Shown here: positions 1 to 7,216 of the stretch, in pieces
Layout: every line of letters starts with the position of its first letter
How positions within the stretch are numbered: position 1 is the stretch's first letter
NCBI GenBank assembly: GCA_002780705.1
Contig: PEUP01000042.1
Location: 459 to 22,889, forward strand
Source: Elusimicrobia bacterium CG03_land_8_20_14_0_80_50_18
Lineage (GTDB): Bacteria; CG03
Direction of reading: 5' to 3'
DNA length: 22,431 nucleotides
Translations under genes and position numbers: made by a program
Notes under the pieces: generated by a model
The model's database searches: none
Told to the model about the DNA's origin: nothing
What the model saw: only the letters and a program-made list of their open reading frames with translations

Positions 1-2
1 AC

Positions 3-1022
3 TCAAGCGCCCTGGCTATATTCCCGGCGGCGGAACCCGCCGCGCCGGTCGCGCAGGCCTCGCTTGTGCGAGTTGTCGGGGAGCCATGGGAATTTATGCT
101 CTCCGACCCCCACGCTTTCAAGACATCAAACAGTTGTCAGATAACAATGACCTACAACGATGTTGAGATTCCTTCGGGAGCTGATGAGAGCAAGATAGGC
201 GTCGCCTACTGGGATGCCGCTCAGGGCAAATGGACGGCCGGCGGCATAACGGGCGTGACCAGAAACCTTGTCGCCAACACGGTGACCTTTACTGTCAGTC
301 ATTTCTCTATCTACGCGCTGGCTATAATTGACACGGAACCGGAGGTGACATTCATCTCTCCTTATAACGGCGGAATGGCGGGCAAATCTCCGATAATAGA
401 AGCCAATATTCTGGACGGTTTCTCGGCGATCAGAGGGGTGAAAGTCATGCTGAACGGCATTGACCAGACGGCGGCTTTCGCGGCAGTCGCATACTGTGAC
501 GGCATTGACAATGACGGCAACGGCCTGATTGATGAGGACATTATCAACGCCGGAGGTAATGCCGAGACAGCCCTTAATATGGTGGGCGCGACCGCGGCAA
601 AGTATAAAGTGAGGCAGGGGCTTCAGCTTGACAACGGTTCGCACACGCTTGCGATTACGGCGACAAACGAGCAGGGAATTTCGGCGACGACATCGATCAG
701 CTTCACGGCAGGCGGTTCTGTAGGGATATTAAGCGCGCACATGCGGCCTAACCCCTATGCCCCGGGTTCAGGGATTGACGCGGAGATCAAGCTATATATG
801 TCAGCGGAAGCCTATATAGAACTGAAAGTCTATGACTTCGGCGGCAAGCTCGTGTACAAATCAAAAACGAGCGAGATGAAAGGAAGCGGCGAAAGCGTTT
901 ACTGGAACGGCCGGACCAATAGTAACCAGACGCTCGCAAACGGCGTTTATCTCATAAGGATAGAGGCCTCTAACGCGTCGGGCAAAGATAACAAGGTTAT
1001 CAAGGCCGCTCTGCTCAGGTGA
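3..1022 (+). CDS. Secreted Ig-like protein with MopE-type metal-binding motif and FlgD-like C-terminal domain (5' partial)
   Basis: The reading frame is open to the left edge, so only the C-terminal part is present. The GTG at 66 is internal and is not the start. The fragment holds a beta-rich segment, then an Ig-like region in which nt 495-539 encode a CDGIDNDGNGLIDED stretch. That stretch resembles the acidic loop of MopE-type metal-binding repeats, but the usual second Cys is a Gly here. The last ~100 residues (from about nt 723) follow the FlgD-Ig/T9SS-CTD pattern: RPNPYAPG, a central VYDFGGKLV strand, a W-N-G-R turn, then ANGVYLIRI. Such domains in other diderms direct proteins to the cell surface, so this is probably an extracellular or surface-attached protein. 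The PorV-like gene downstream fits that. The substrate or binding role is unknown. Confidence 0.75.
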   Translation, partial: SSALAIFPAAEPAAPVAQASLVRVVGEPWEFMLSDPHAFKTSNSCQITMTYNDVEIPSGADESKIGVAYWDAAQGKWTAGGITGVTRNLVANTVTFTVSHFSIYALAIIDTEPEVTFISPYNGGMAGKSPIIEANILDGFSAIRGVKVMLNGIDQTAAFAAVAYCDGIDNDGNGLIDEDIINAGGNAETALNMVGATAAKYKVRQGLQLDNGSHTLAITATNEQGISATTSISFTAGGSVGILSAHMRPNPYAPGSGIDAEIKLYMSAEAYIELKVYDFGGKLVYKSKTSEMKGSGESVYWNGRTNSNQTLANGVYLIRIEASNASGKDNKVIKAALLR

Positions 1023-1060
1023 GCGCGATTATGAAGATGATGAACAAAATGACGAACAAT

Positions 1061-1150
1061 GTAGGATGGGCTTTCCAGTCCCGATATTTTGTAGGAGGGG
1101 TTTTCCAAGCCCGATATTTTGTAGGAGGGACATTCTTGTCCCGATATAAG
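1061..1150. repeat. Three tandem 30-bp REP-like units
   Basis: Three units of exactly 30 bp (1061-1090, 1091-1120, 1121-1150) each begin GTAGGA(T/G)GGG and end CCCGATAT. The arms around a central TTC-containing loop can pair. In the third unit GGGACA-TTCT-TGTCCC is perfect, while the first two carry a mismatch. The array lies between the secreted-protein gene and the PorV-like gene. A REP/BIME-like mobile or structural repeat is the best description, and it might also act as an mRNA hairpin series. Confidence 0.8.
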
Positions 1151-1168
1151 GCTTAAAGGGGGGGAATA

Positions 1169-2059
1169 ATGAAAAGGATTATCTTGGTTTTAGGGCTTGC
1201 GGCTCTTATGTCCGGCGCGGTTTACGCCGGTTCTGTGAAATCTGTGGATGCTATGCCTGTGCTGAGAATGGGCGTTTCAGCCAGAGCCATGGGCATGGGT
1301 TCGGCCTTTGCCGGAGTGAGCGATGATCTTGCGGCGTCATATTATAACCCCGCAGGTATCGCCGGTCTGGAAAGCAGTCAGGCAAGTCTTATGACGGCTA
1401 TGATGTCCAACAGCCGGAGTATGCAGTGGCTCTCCTACGGCAGGCCTCTCGCGGACAGCGCCGTCAGCCTTTCATTGCTTATGGCGGGCGTGAGCGATAT
1501 TCCCGAGGCCACAACATCCGGCCTGACAGGGAACTCTTTTGACGCCAGTGACATGATTGTAAGCATCGGCTGGGCGAAAAAAGTTGGCGCAGCCAGCGCG
1601 GGACTTAATGTGAAGTATCTTTCATCATCGATTGACGACAATTCCGCCGCAGGCTTCGGTTTTGACGCCGGATTGAAATTTCAGCCGACGGAGAAACTGA
1701 CCACGGGCGTGGTTCTTCAGGACATCGCCAGCTCGCGCACATGGGACACGGACAACGACACTTCGGAAAAGATTCCCTCGGTAATCAAGCTGGGAACGGC
1801 TTACGCAATGTTTGACGGGAATATGACGCTTGCCTTAGACATCAGCAGGGTGTCGGGTGAAGACGACAACAGGGTCAATGCCGGAGCTGAATACAGACTG
1901 AGCAAAACGCTTGCCGCCAGACTCGGCAGTGACGACGGGAATTTTGCCGCCGGTTTCGGCATCGGAATGGGTATGCTCAGTCTGAACTATGCGCTCAGGT
2001 TTGAGAACATCGCCGACAATTCCAACAGGCAGTACATATCGCTTGATTTAGCGTTTTAG
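1169..2059 (+). CDS. PorV/PorQ-family (UPF0164-like) outer-membrane protein
   Basis: This 296-residue protein starts with a clear signal peptide (K2-R3, hydrophobic 4-17, predicted cleavage after VYA at 20). Residues 31-65 contain the family hallmark: LRMGVSARAMGMGSAF, then a D-D-L-A-A-SYYNPAG motif. The rest alternates in short amphipathic strands, ends in a typical LDLAF terminus and matches an outer-membrane beta-barrel of the FadL/PorV type. In Bacteroidetes PorV shuttles type IX cargo at the outer membrane; in candidate phyla this family is widespread and its role is less certain. The neighbour just upstream has a T9SS/FlgD-like C-terminal domain, which supports a role in surface protein export. 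A GGGGGG-containing ribosome-binding site lies 7-13 bases before the ATG. Confidence 0.82.
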   Translation: MKRIILVLGLAALMSGAVYAGSVKSVDAMPVLRMGVSARAMGMGSAFAGVSDDLAASYYNPAGIAGLESSQASLMTAMMSNSRSMQWLSYGRPLADSAVSLSLLMAGVSDIPEATTSGLTGNSFDASDMIVSIGWAKKVGAASAGLNVKYLSSSIDDNSAAGFGFDAGLKFQPTEKLTTGVVLQDIASSRTWDTDNDTSEKIPSVIKLGTAYAMFDGNMTLALDISRVSGEDDNRVNAGAEYRLSKTLAARLGSDDGNFAAGFGIGMGMLSLNYALRFENIADNSNRQYISLDLAF

Positions 2060-2079
2060 GGTTACTTCTTTCCTTCTTC

Positions 2080-2108
2080 TTGCGGGAAAAGCGCTATTTT
2101 AATATAAT
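2080..2108 (+). promoter_or_regulatory. Sigma-70-type promoter of argD, leaderless
   Basis: TTGCGG (2080-2085), a 17-bp spacer and a perfect TATAAT (2103-2108). Transcription expected about 7 bases after the -10 box would begin at or next to the A of the argD ATG at 2115, and no Shine-Dalgarno precedes that ATG. Confidence 0.7.
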
Positions 2109-2114
2109 TCCCGC

Positions 2115-3281
2115 ATGGGAAACATACTCCCGGTATATAAGAAGGTGGCTATCACCGTCGCCAGGGCCCAGGGGAAGTACATATGGGACCTCAGCGGCAG
2201 AAAATATCTTGATTTTATATCCGGAATTTCCGTGAATGTGCTGGGGCACAGGCCGCCGGCCGTTGTTAAAGCCGTCAAGGATCAGCTCGGAAAATACATG
2301 CATGTCTCAAATCTTTACACGGATATGACTCAGGAAAAATACGCCGACCTTCTCATTAAAAAAACCTTTCCGGGGAAAGTCTTTTTTTCCAACTCCGGCA
2401 CCGAGGCGAATGAGCTGGCGATAAAATTCGTCAGAAAGGCGGGTGAGGGTAAAAATAAATTCAGAATCATATCTTTTGCAAACTCCTTTCACGGCCGTTC
2501 AATGTCAACACTTTCAGCGACGGGGCAGAAAAAGTTTCATGAGGGCTTCAGGCCGCTCCTGACAGGTTTTGATTTCGCGAAATTCAATGATATATCATCC
2601 GTTAAAAAACTCATAAGCCCCCGCACGGCGGCGGTGCTGGTTGAACCCGTGCAGGGCGAAGGCGGCGTCTATCCGGCAGAAAAAACTTTTTTGAGAGATC
2701 TGAAAAAACTCTGCCTGAAACACAAACTCTTTCTCATTTTTGACGAGATACAGACAGGCTTCGGCCGGACGGGAAGTCTCTTCGCTTTTCAGAAATACGG
2801 TGTGAGGCCGCATATACTGACGCTGGCGAAAGCCGCCGGAGGCGGCCTGCCGCTGGGGGTGACGGTCCTGGGCGCCGGTCTTGAGAAATATTTTACATAC
2901 GGTTCCCACGGCTCCACCTTCGGGGGAAACCCCCTCGCCGTGACGGCGGGCCTTGCGACACTCAGAACAATTGACGCAAAAATGCTGAAAAGGGTGAGCG
3001 CCCTCGGGGATCATTTTATGAAGTCTCTTTCAAAACTCGCCCCGCGCTTTTCCCTGATAAAGGAAATACGGGGAGAGGGTCTGATGCTCGGGGTGGAATT
3101 CAAAAAAGCCGTCGCCGGAGACGCGGTGGCGTATTTATTCGGGAAGGGTATTCTGGTCAACGCCTGCAAGGATAACATTCTGCGCTTTTTGCCGCCGTTT
3201 ATAATACGAAAAGGCGATGTTGATTTGGTCGTCGGTGAGCTCGCCGGATTTCTGGAGAGTGAATCCGCGGGAGTGAAGTGA
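2115..3281 (+). CDS. argD: Acetylornithine-type class III aminotransferase
   Basis: This 388-residue protein is a PLP-dependent class III (subgroup II) aminotransferase. It has SGTEAN (94-99), which binds the PLP phosphate; FHGR (125-128); VEPVQGEGG (176-184); the D210-EIQTGFGRTG segment with the pyridine-ring Asp; the Schiff-base Lys239 in LAKAAGGGLPLG; and GSTFGGNP (266-273). Length and motif order fit ArgD, which makes N-acetylornithine in arginine synthesis and often doubles as the succinyl-diaminopimelate aminotransferase of lysine synthesis. No other arginine gene is in the window, so the exact substrate (acetylornithine, ornithine, GABA) is inferred from similarity. The ATG at 2115 is chosen because it opens directly into the conserved N-terminus and sits at the predicted transcription start. 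Confidence 0.85.
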   Translation: MGNILPVYKKVAITVARAQGKYIWDLSGRKYLDFISGISVNVLGHRPPAVVKAVKDQLGKYMHVSNLYTDMTQEKYADLLIKKTFPGKVFFSNSGTEANELAIKFVRKAGEGKNKFRIISFANSFHGRSMSTLSATGQKKFHEGFRPLLTGFDFAKFNDISSVKKLISPRTAAVLVEPVQGEGGVYPAEKTFLRDLKKLCLKHKLFLIFDEIQTGFGRTGSLFAFQKYGVRPHILTLAKAAGGGLPLGVTVLGAGLEKYFTYGSHGSTFGGNPLAVTAGLATLRTIDAKMLKRVSALGDHFMKSLSKLAPRFSLIKEIRGEGLMLGVEFKKAVAGDAVAYLFGKGILVNACKDNILRFLPPFIIRKGDVDLVVGELAGFLESESAGVK

Positions 3282-3310
3282 TTTGTGTTGGGTAACAGGA
3301 GGTTATAACA

Positions 3311-5386
3311 ATGACTGAAACGATTTCTTTTTTCTACATTCCGCTTATCAGCGGTATTCTGGGTTTGATCACGGTGACGGCCCTCGCGGCCCATGTCCTG
3401 AAGGCCTCGCCGGGGAAATCCAAAATGATTGAGATTTCCGATCTCATTCACGACGGAGCGATGGCCTTTCTCTCCCGAGAATACAGGCAGATTAGCGTTT
3501 TCGTGCTGGTTGTGGCCGTGCTCATGTTTTTCACGCTCAGCAGGATGACGACCATAGCGTTTATCAGCGGAGCGGTTTTTTCCATACTTGCGGGTTTCAT
3601 AGGCATGTCAATAGCCACCCGGGCCAACGCCCGCACCGCGCAGGCCGCCTCCATCGGCCTGAACGAAGCTCTCAATGTGGCATTCCCGGCGGGAATGGTC
3701 ATGGGGCTTTCGGTGGCGTCGCTCGGGCTTCTGGGCCTGACGCTGATGTATATGTTCTTTATGTGGAGATTGGGTCTCACATCCGCTGATTTCGCCCTTA
3801 ATCTCAAAGAGGTCACGGGAATCGTCGTCGGTTTCAGCATGGGCGCCAGCTCCGTGGCCCTTTTCGCCAGGGTCGGCGGCGGCATTTACACCAAGGCCGC
3901 TGATGTCGGAGCGGATCTCGTGGGTAAGGTTGAGGCCGGAATACCGGAAGACGATCCCAGAAATCCCGCGGTCATCGCTGACAATGTCGGGGACAATGTG
4001 GGTGATGTGGCCGGTATGGGCGCTGATCTTTACGAATCTTATGTCGGGGCCATAATTTCCGCCTGTGTCATCGCCGCCGCGCTGGGAGATATCAAAGGCA
4101 TTTTCCTGCCTTTTCTCATAATCAGCTGGGGGCTTTTGTCGTCAATAGCCGGTAAATTTTTTGTGAAGACGAGCGCGAAGGTCAACGCTCAGGAGGCTCT
4201 GAGAAACGGCCTTCTGTCGGCCTCTGTGTTCTTCATCCTGGGGGCGCTGGCGATAACGGTGCTGTGGTACGACAACACGGCCGTGGCCAAGTTCGGGCCT
4301 TTCGGCGCGATCGTCGCCGGACTGATAGCCGGCCTCATCGTGGGCTACGCGGCGGAATACTACACCTCCGGAAAATCCGTGAGGAAGATTGCCGAGGCCT
4401 CAAAGACCGGACCCGCGACGAATATTCTCGCGGGCCTCACATGCGGGATGTATTCAACGGGTTTTTCAATTCTCGCCATCGCGGCTGCTACGGTGATATC
4501 ATATAAATGCGCCGGTATATACGGGGTGGCTCTCTCTGCCATAGGCATGCTCTCTATAACGGGGATGACCGTGGCGGTTGACGCCTACGGGCCCATTGCC
4601 GACAACGCCGCGGGTATAGCCGAGATGGCCGAGATGGGGCCTGAGGTCCGCAAACGCGCCGAGAACCTTGACGCCGTAGGAAACACCACCGCGGCCATAG
4701 GCAAGGGTTTTGCCATCGGCTCGGCGGCTCTAACGGCGCTGGCTCTTTTCACGGCATACGCCCAGACAGCGGGGCTGGCAAAGGATGCCGCGGGTATGTC
4801 CATCATCAACATTCTTGACGCGAAAGTCGTCGCCGGCCTTTTTGTGGGCGGCATGATAACTTTTATTTTCGCGGCGGCCACGACCGAGGCCGTAAACCGT
4901 TCAGCCGTCAACGTTGTCGACGAGGTGCGCCGGCAGTTCAGGGAAATCCCCGGGCTCATGGAAGGGAAGGCCCTTCCGGATCCGGCAAGATGCGTGAGCA
5001 TCACCACCGACGGGGCTCTGGCTCAGATGAGGGCGCCGGGAATAGCCGCCGTGCTCGTCCCGATTCTCGTGGGAGCTTTTCTCGGCACGGAAGCCCTGGG
5101 CGGGTTTCTGGCGGGTTCTCTGGTGACGGGTGTGCCGCTGGCGCTTTTCCTCGCCAACGCCGGAGGCGCCTGGGACAACGCCAAGAAATATGTTGAAGAG
5201 GGCAACCTCGGCGGCAAGGGCTCAGATGTGCATAAGGCCACGGTTATAGGCGACACGGTGGGTGATCCCTGTAAAGACACATCCGGCCCGTCAATCAACA
5301 TACTTCTCAAGCTGATGTCCATAGTGGCGCTGGTGTTTCTTCCGGTAATCATAGCGCTGAACGAGCGCGTGCTTGATTTATTTTAG
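3311..5386 (+). CDS. hppA: Membrane-bound ion-translocating pyrophosphatase, K+-dependent type
   Basis: This 691-residue, roughly 16-helix membrane protein hydrolyses PPi and pumps cations. The PPi/Mg-binding signatures are intact: GGGIYTKAADVGADLVGKVE near 189-208, DNVGDNVGD (224-232) and GDTVGDPCKDTSGPS (647-661). GNTTAAIGKG has Ala461 and Gly464 where K+-independent enzymes have Lys and Thr, indicating the K+-dependent class. The ion-gate glutamate is in DLYESYVG (Glu242, Gly246), the arrangement of Na+-pumping enzymes; plant H+ pumps carry Gly then Glu. Na+ pumping is therefore likely, though some H+-pumping subfamilies share this position. An AGGAGG (3297-3302) lies 8 bases before the ATG, and argD ends 29 bases upstream, so co-transcription from the argD promoter is plausible. 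Confidence 0.95.
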   Translation: MTETISFFYIPLISGILGLITVTALAAHVLKASPGKSKMIEISDLIHDGAMAFLSREYRQISVFVLVVAVLMFFTLSRMTTIAFISGAVFSILAGFIGMSIATRANARTAQAASIGLNEALNVAFPAGMVMGLSVASLGLLGLTLMYMFFMWRLGLTSADFALNLKEVTGIVVGFSMGASSVALFARVGGGIYTKAADVGADLVGKVEAGIPEDDPRNPAVIADNVGDNVGDVAGMGADLYESYVGAIISACVIAAALGDIKGIFLPFLIISWGLLSSIAGKFFVKTSAKVNAQEALRNGLLSASVFFILGALAITVLWYDNTAVAKFGPFGAIVAGLIAGLIVGYAAEYYTSGKSVRKIAEASKTGPATNILAGLTCGMYSTGFSILAIAAATVISYKCAGIYGVALSAIGMLSITGMTVAVDAYGPIADNAAGIAEMAEMGPEVRKRAENLDAVGNTTAAIGKGFAIGSAALTALALFTAYAQTAGLAKDAAGMSIINILDAKVVAGLFVGGMITFIFAAATTEAVNRSAVNVVDEVRRQFREIPGLMEGKALPDPARCVSITTDGALAQMRAPGIAAVLVPILVGAFLGTEALGGFLAGSLVTGVPLALFLANAGGAWDNAKKYVEEGNLGGKGSDVHKATVIGDTVGDPCKDTSGPSINILLKLMSIVALVFLPVIIALNERVLDLF
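5372..5384. repeat. Left copy of 13-bp direct repeat bounding the accessory island
   Basis: CTTGATTTATTTT, the last four codons of hppA plus one base. An identical copy is at 7112-7124, after the rhuM/MoaD-like island. Confidence 0.6.
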
Positions 5387-5430
5387 AAGTAGGAAGTAGG
5401 AAGGGGACGTTCATTGACTTATTGACTAAC

Positions 5431-5457
5431 TCAGGGAGATGCAAAGAAAAAATGTCT
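5431..5457. repeat. First copy of dispersed 27-bp repeat
   Basis: A sequence beginning TCAGGGAGATGCAAAG and ending AAATGTCT is repeated exactly at 6991-7017 and, apart from its first base, at 7046-7071. The copies lie just inside both ends of the accessory island. Confidence 0.8.
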
Positions 5458-5575
5458 CGAAGTGACAGCGATTTCGCTTTGTACGCCGACAGGCGTGGTA
5501 AATTTTGGGAAGAAGTGCGCTGCTGTAAGGTGCATAAGACTGGCCGTGAAACAGGATAAAGACAGAGGAAAACAG

Positions 5576-6583
5576 TTGATACGCAACAGTACGGCTGAGT
5601 TTCTAATTTTTACCGGGCAAGCAGGTGAACAGAGCATCGAAGCCCGGTATGAAGATGAAACTATATGGTTATCGCAAAAATTGATGGCACAGCTTTTTGA
5701 TGTGGACCTGCGTACCGTAAACGAGCACCTGAAAAATATCTTTAAGAGTGGTGAATTGCAGAAGGATTCAGTTATCCGGAATTTCCGGATAACTGCCGCT
5801 GATGGCAAAAAATACAACACCAATTTCTATAACCTTGACACCATTATTTCCGTAGGGTATCGGATTAATTCGGTTCGGGCGACCCAGTTCCGTCAGTGGG
5901 CGACACAGGTTCTGCGAGAGTTTGCCATCAAGGGCTATGTGCTGGATAAAAAGCGGATGGAAAACGGAGCCTTCCTCGGCGAGGATTATTTTGAACGGCT
6001 GCTCGAAGAGATCAGGGAGATTCGCCTCAGCGAGCGGCGCTTTTACCAGAAAATCACCGACATTTACGCCACCAGCGTCGATTATAACAAAGATGCGCCG
6101 ACCACCAAGGCGTTTTTTGCCAAGGTTCAGAACAAACTGCATTTTGCCATTCACGGCAGTACTGCTGCCGAAATAATCATGCGGCGTTCCGACAGCACAA
6201 AAGCCAATATGGGGTTGACCACATGGGAAAAGGCTCCGGGAGGCAAAATTGTGATGACCGATGTATTGGTGGCCAAAAATTATCTGGCCAAGGATGAACT
6301 GGAATCGTTGGGACGGATTGTCAACGCTTATCTGGATTTGGCAGAAGAACGGGCGCGGCGGAAAATACCCATGACCATGGAAGATTGGGCCAAACGGCTG
6401 GATATGTTTCTGGAATTTGACGGCCGTGAGATTCTGAGGGACGCCGGCAAAGTTGCAATCAAGCTGGCCAAAGCCCATGCCGAGAGCGAATTTGAAAAGT
6501 ACCGTATCGTTCAGGATTACCTATTCGAGAGCGACTTTGACCGGAGTGTTAAACAGTTGGAACAGAAGGATGAAGGGGAATAG
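5576..6583 (+). CDS. RhuM-family protein
   Basis: The 335-residue product follows the RhuM family pattern: an N-terminal EARYEDETIWLSQ stretch with an HTH-like region (28-55, L-M-A-Q-LFDVDLRTVNEHLKNIF), NFYNLDTIISVGYRINS (83-99), QFRQWATQVLREFAIKGYVLD (104-124), and a helical C-terminal half. I start at TTG 5576. It gives the usual family length, the conserved domain begins soon after, and an AGAGGA lies 8 bases upstream. The frame is open back to GTG 5462, but that extra segment shows no family pattern. RhuM was named from a Salmonella pathogenicity island and its biochemical role is unknown. Members are typical of phage-derived and mobile DNA and resemble KilA-N/Bro antirepressor-type proteins. 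It sits on an island between hppA and rpsF and is followed 10 bases later by a MoaD-like gene. Confidence 0.82.
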   Translation: MIRNSTAEFLIFTGQAGEQSIEARYEDETIWLSQKLMAQLFDVDLRTVNEHLKNIFKSGELQKDSVIRNFRITAADGKKYNTNFYNLDTIISVGYRINSVRATQFRQWATQVLREFAIKGYVLDKKRMENGAFLGEDYFERLLEEIREIRLSERRFYQKITDIYATSVDYNKDAPTTKAFFAKVQNKLHFAIHGSTAAEIIMRRSDSTKANMGLTTWEKAPGGKIVMTDVLVAKNYLAKDELESLGRIVNAYLDLAEERARRKIPMTMEDWAKRLDMFLEFDGREILRDAGKVAIKLAKAHAESEFEKYRIVQDYLFESDFDRSVKQLEQKDEGE

Positions 6584-6593
6584 TGGGTGAGGA

Positions 6594-6902
6594 ATGGAAA
6601 ATTATTTTACAGAAGAACCTTATTTGAGCGACCTTCTTGGCGAGGGAATATCAGTTGAATTGCATTATGATGCACAGCTTCAGGATATCACAGGAAAAAA
6701 AAGTGAGACAATAAAGTTGAGCGTAGAATGCCCTTTTGATATTATGTTGTATAGTGTTCTGAGTTGCTATACGGAAATAGAAACAAAATATCCGCCGGGT
6801 TTTTTAGGGTTTACAATTAACAACAAAGTGCCGGATAAATTTTCAGTTATGAAAGAAGGAGATGTGGTGCGTTTTAGCGCAGGTTATGAACGACATGCCT
6901 GA
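6594..6902 (+). CDS. Small MoaD/ThiS-like beta-grasp protein without C-terminal Gly-Gly
   Basis: The 102-residue product was not recognised by name, but from residue 19 it reads like the MoaD/ThiS ubiquitin-like fold: VELHYDAQLQDITGKK (21-36) matches the first hairpin, a helix-like segment covers 46-66, and FTINNKVPD (73-81) followed by KEGDVVRFSAG (87-97) matches the N-G-x-x-V and L-K-x-GD-x-V hallmark. Sulfur-carrier and conjugated versions end in Gly-Gly, whereas this one ends GYERHA, so classic C-terminal activation looks impossible. The 18-residue N-terminal extension is acidic. The gene follows the RhuM gene by 10 bases in the same direction, suggesting one transcript. No molybdopterin or thiamine genes are nearby. 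A GTGAGG sits very close to the ATG. Assignment rests on pattern only. Confidence 0.5.
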   Translation: MENYFTEEPYLSDLLGEGISVELHYDAQLQDITGKKSETIKLSVECPFDIMLYSVLSCYTEIETKYPPGFLGFTINNKVPDKFSVMKEGDVVRFSAGYERHA

Positions 6903-7112
6903 ATATGGGAGAATTTGCAAAAAGGGGACAGTCCCCATTATCCACCACGAAGGTCAACCCATGGCACCATCCTCCTGTCACCATCCTCATTCAGGGAGAT
7001 GCAAAGAAAAAATGTCTTATTGTAAAGCACCGTCCCCACGGCTTACAGGGAGATGCAAAGAAAAAATGTCTTATTGTAAAGCACCGTCCCCACGGCTTCG
7101 TCCCCACGGCTC
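6903..7112. repeat. Repeat-rich non-coding stretch with two 54-bp direct repeats
   Basis: The stretch between the MoaD-like gene and the rpsF promoter holds no convincing gene. Two 54-bp units (6992-7045 and 7046-7099) are identical except for the last base. Each starts with the dispersed repeat also found at 5431 and ends in GTCCCCACGGCTT; a third partial GTCCCCACGGCT follows at 7100-7111. Because 54 is a multiple of three, open frames run through it, but they have no ribosome-binding site and merely duplicate the same peptide. Confidence 0.8.
6924..6936. repeat. GGGGACAGTCCCC palindrome
   Basis: A 13-bp near-perfect inverted repeat, GGGGAC-A-GTCCCC. A related palindrome, GGGGA-CAGTT-TCCCC, begins at 9184 over the start of the YybS-like gene. 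No gene fits this stretch. Confidence 0.6.
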
Positions 7113-7124
7113 TTGATTTATTTT
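7112..7124. repeat. Right copy of 13-bp direct repeat bounding the accessory island
   Basis: CTTGATTTATTTT, identical to 5372-5384 at the hppA stop. It also supplies the -35 box of the promoter in front of rpsF. Confidence 0.6.
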
Positions 7125-7141
7125 GAGGGATATTATATAAA
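7113..7141 (+). promoter_or_regulatory. Probable promoter of the rpsF operon
   Basis: TTGATT (7113-7118), a 17-bp spacer and TATAAA (7136-7141). This leaves a leader of about 70 bases before the GTG of rpsF. The -35 box is inside the right copy of the 13-bp repeat. Confidence 0.6.
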
Positions 7142-7216
7142 AAGACTTGAAAACATTTTGTGTAGAGAGCTTTCTTTTCCGCCCGGCGGCGGACTTAAGG
7201 CCAAAAAGGAGGTTTC

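Noticed and set aside
1061..1150. CRISPR array
   Set aside because: The units abut with no unique spacers, the repeat itself varies, and no cas genes are present.
5462..5575. Upstream extension of the RhuM gene from GTG 5462
   Set aside because: The extra 38 residues do not fit the family, and a good AGAGGA precedes the TTG at 5576.
6862..7126. Two overlapping open frames of 84 and 73 codons after the MoaD-like gene
   Set aside because: They lack ribosome-binding sites and consist of the 54-bp repeats translated twice; one ends in the duplicated hppA terminus.
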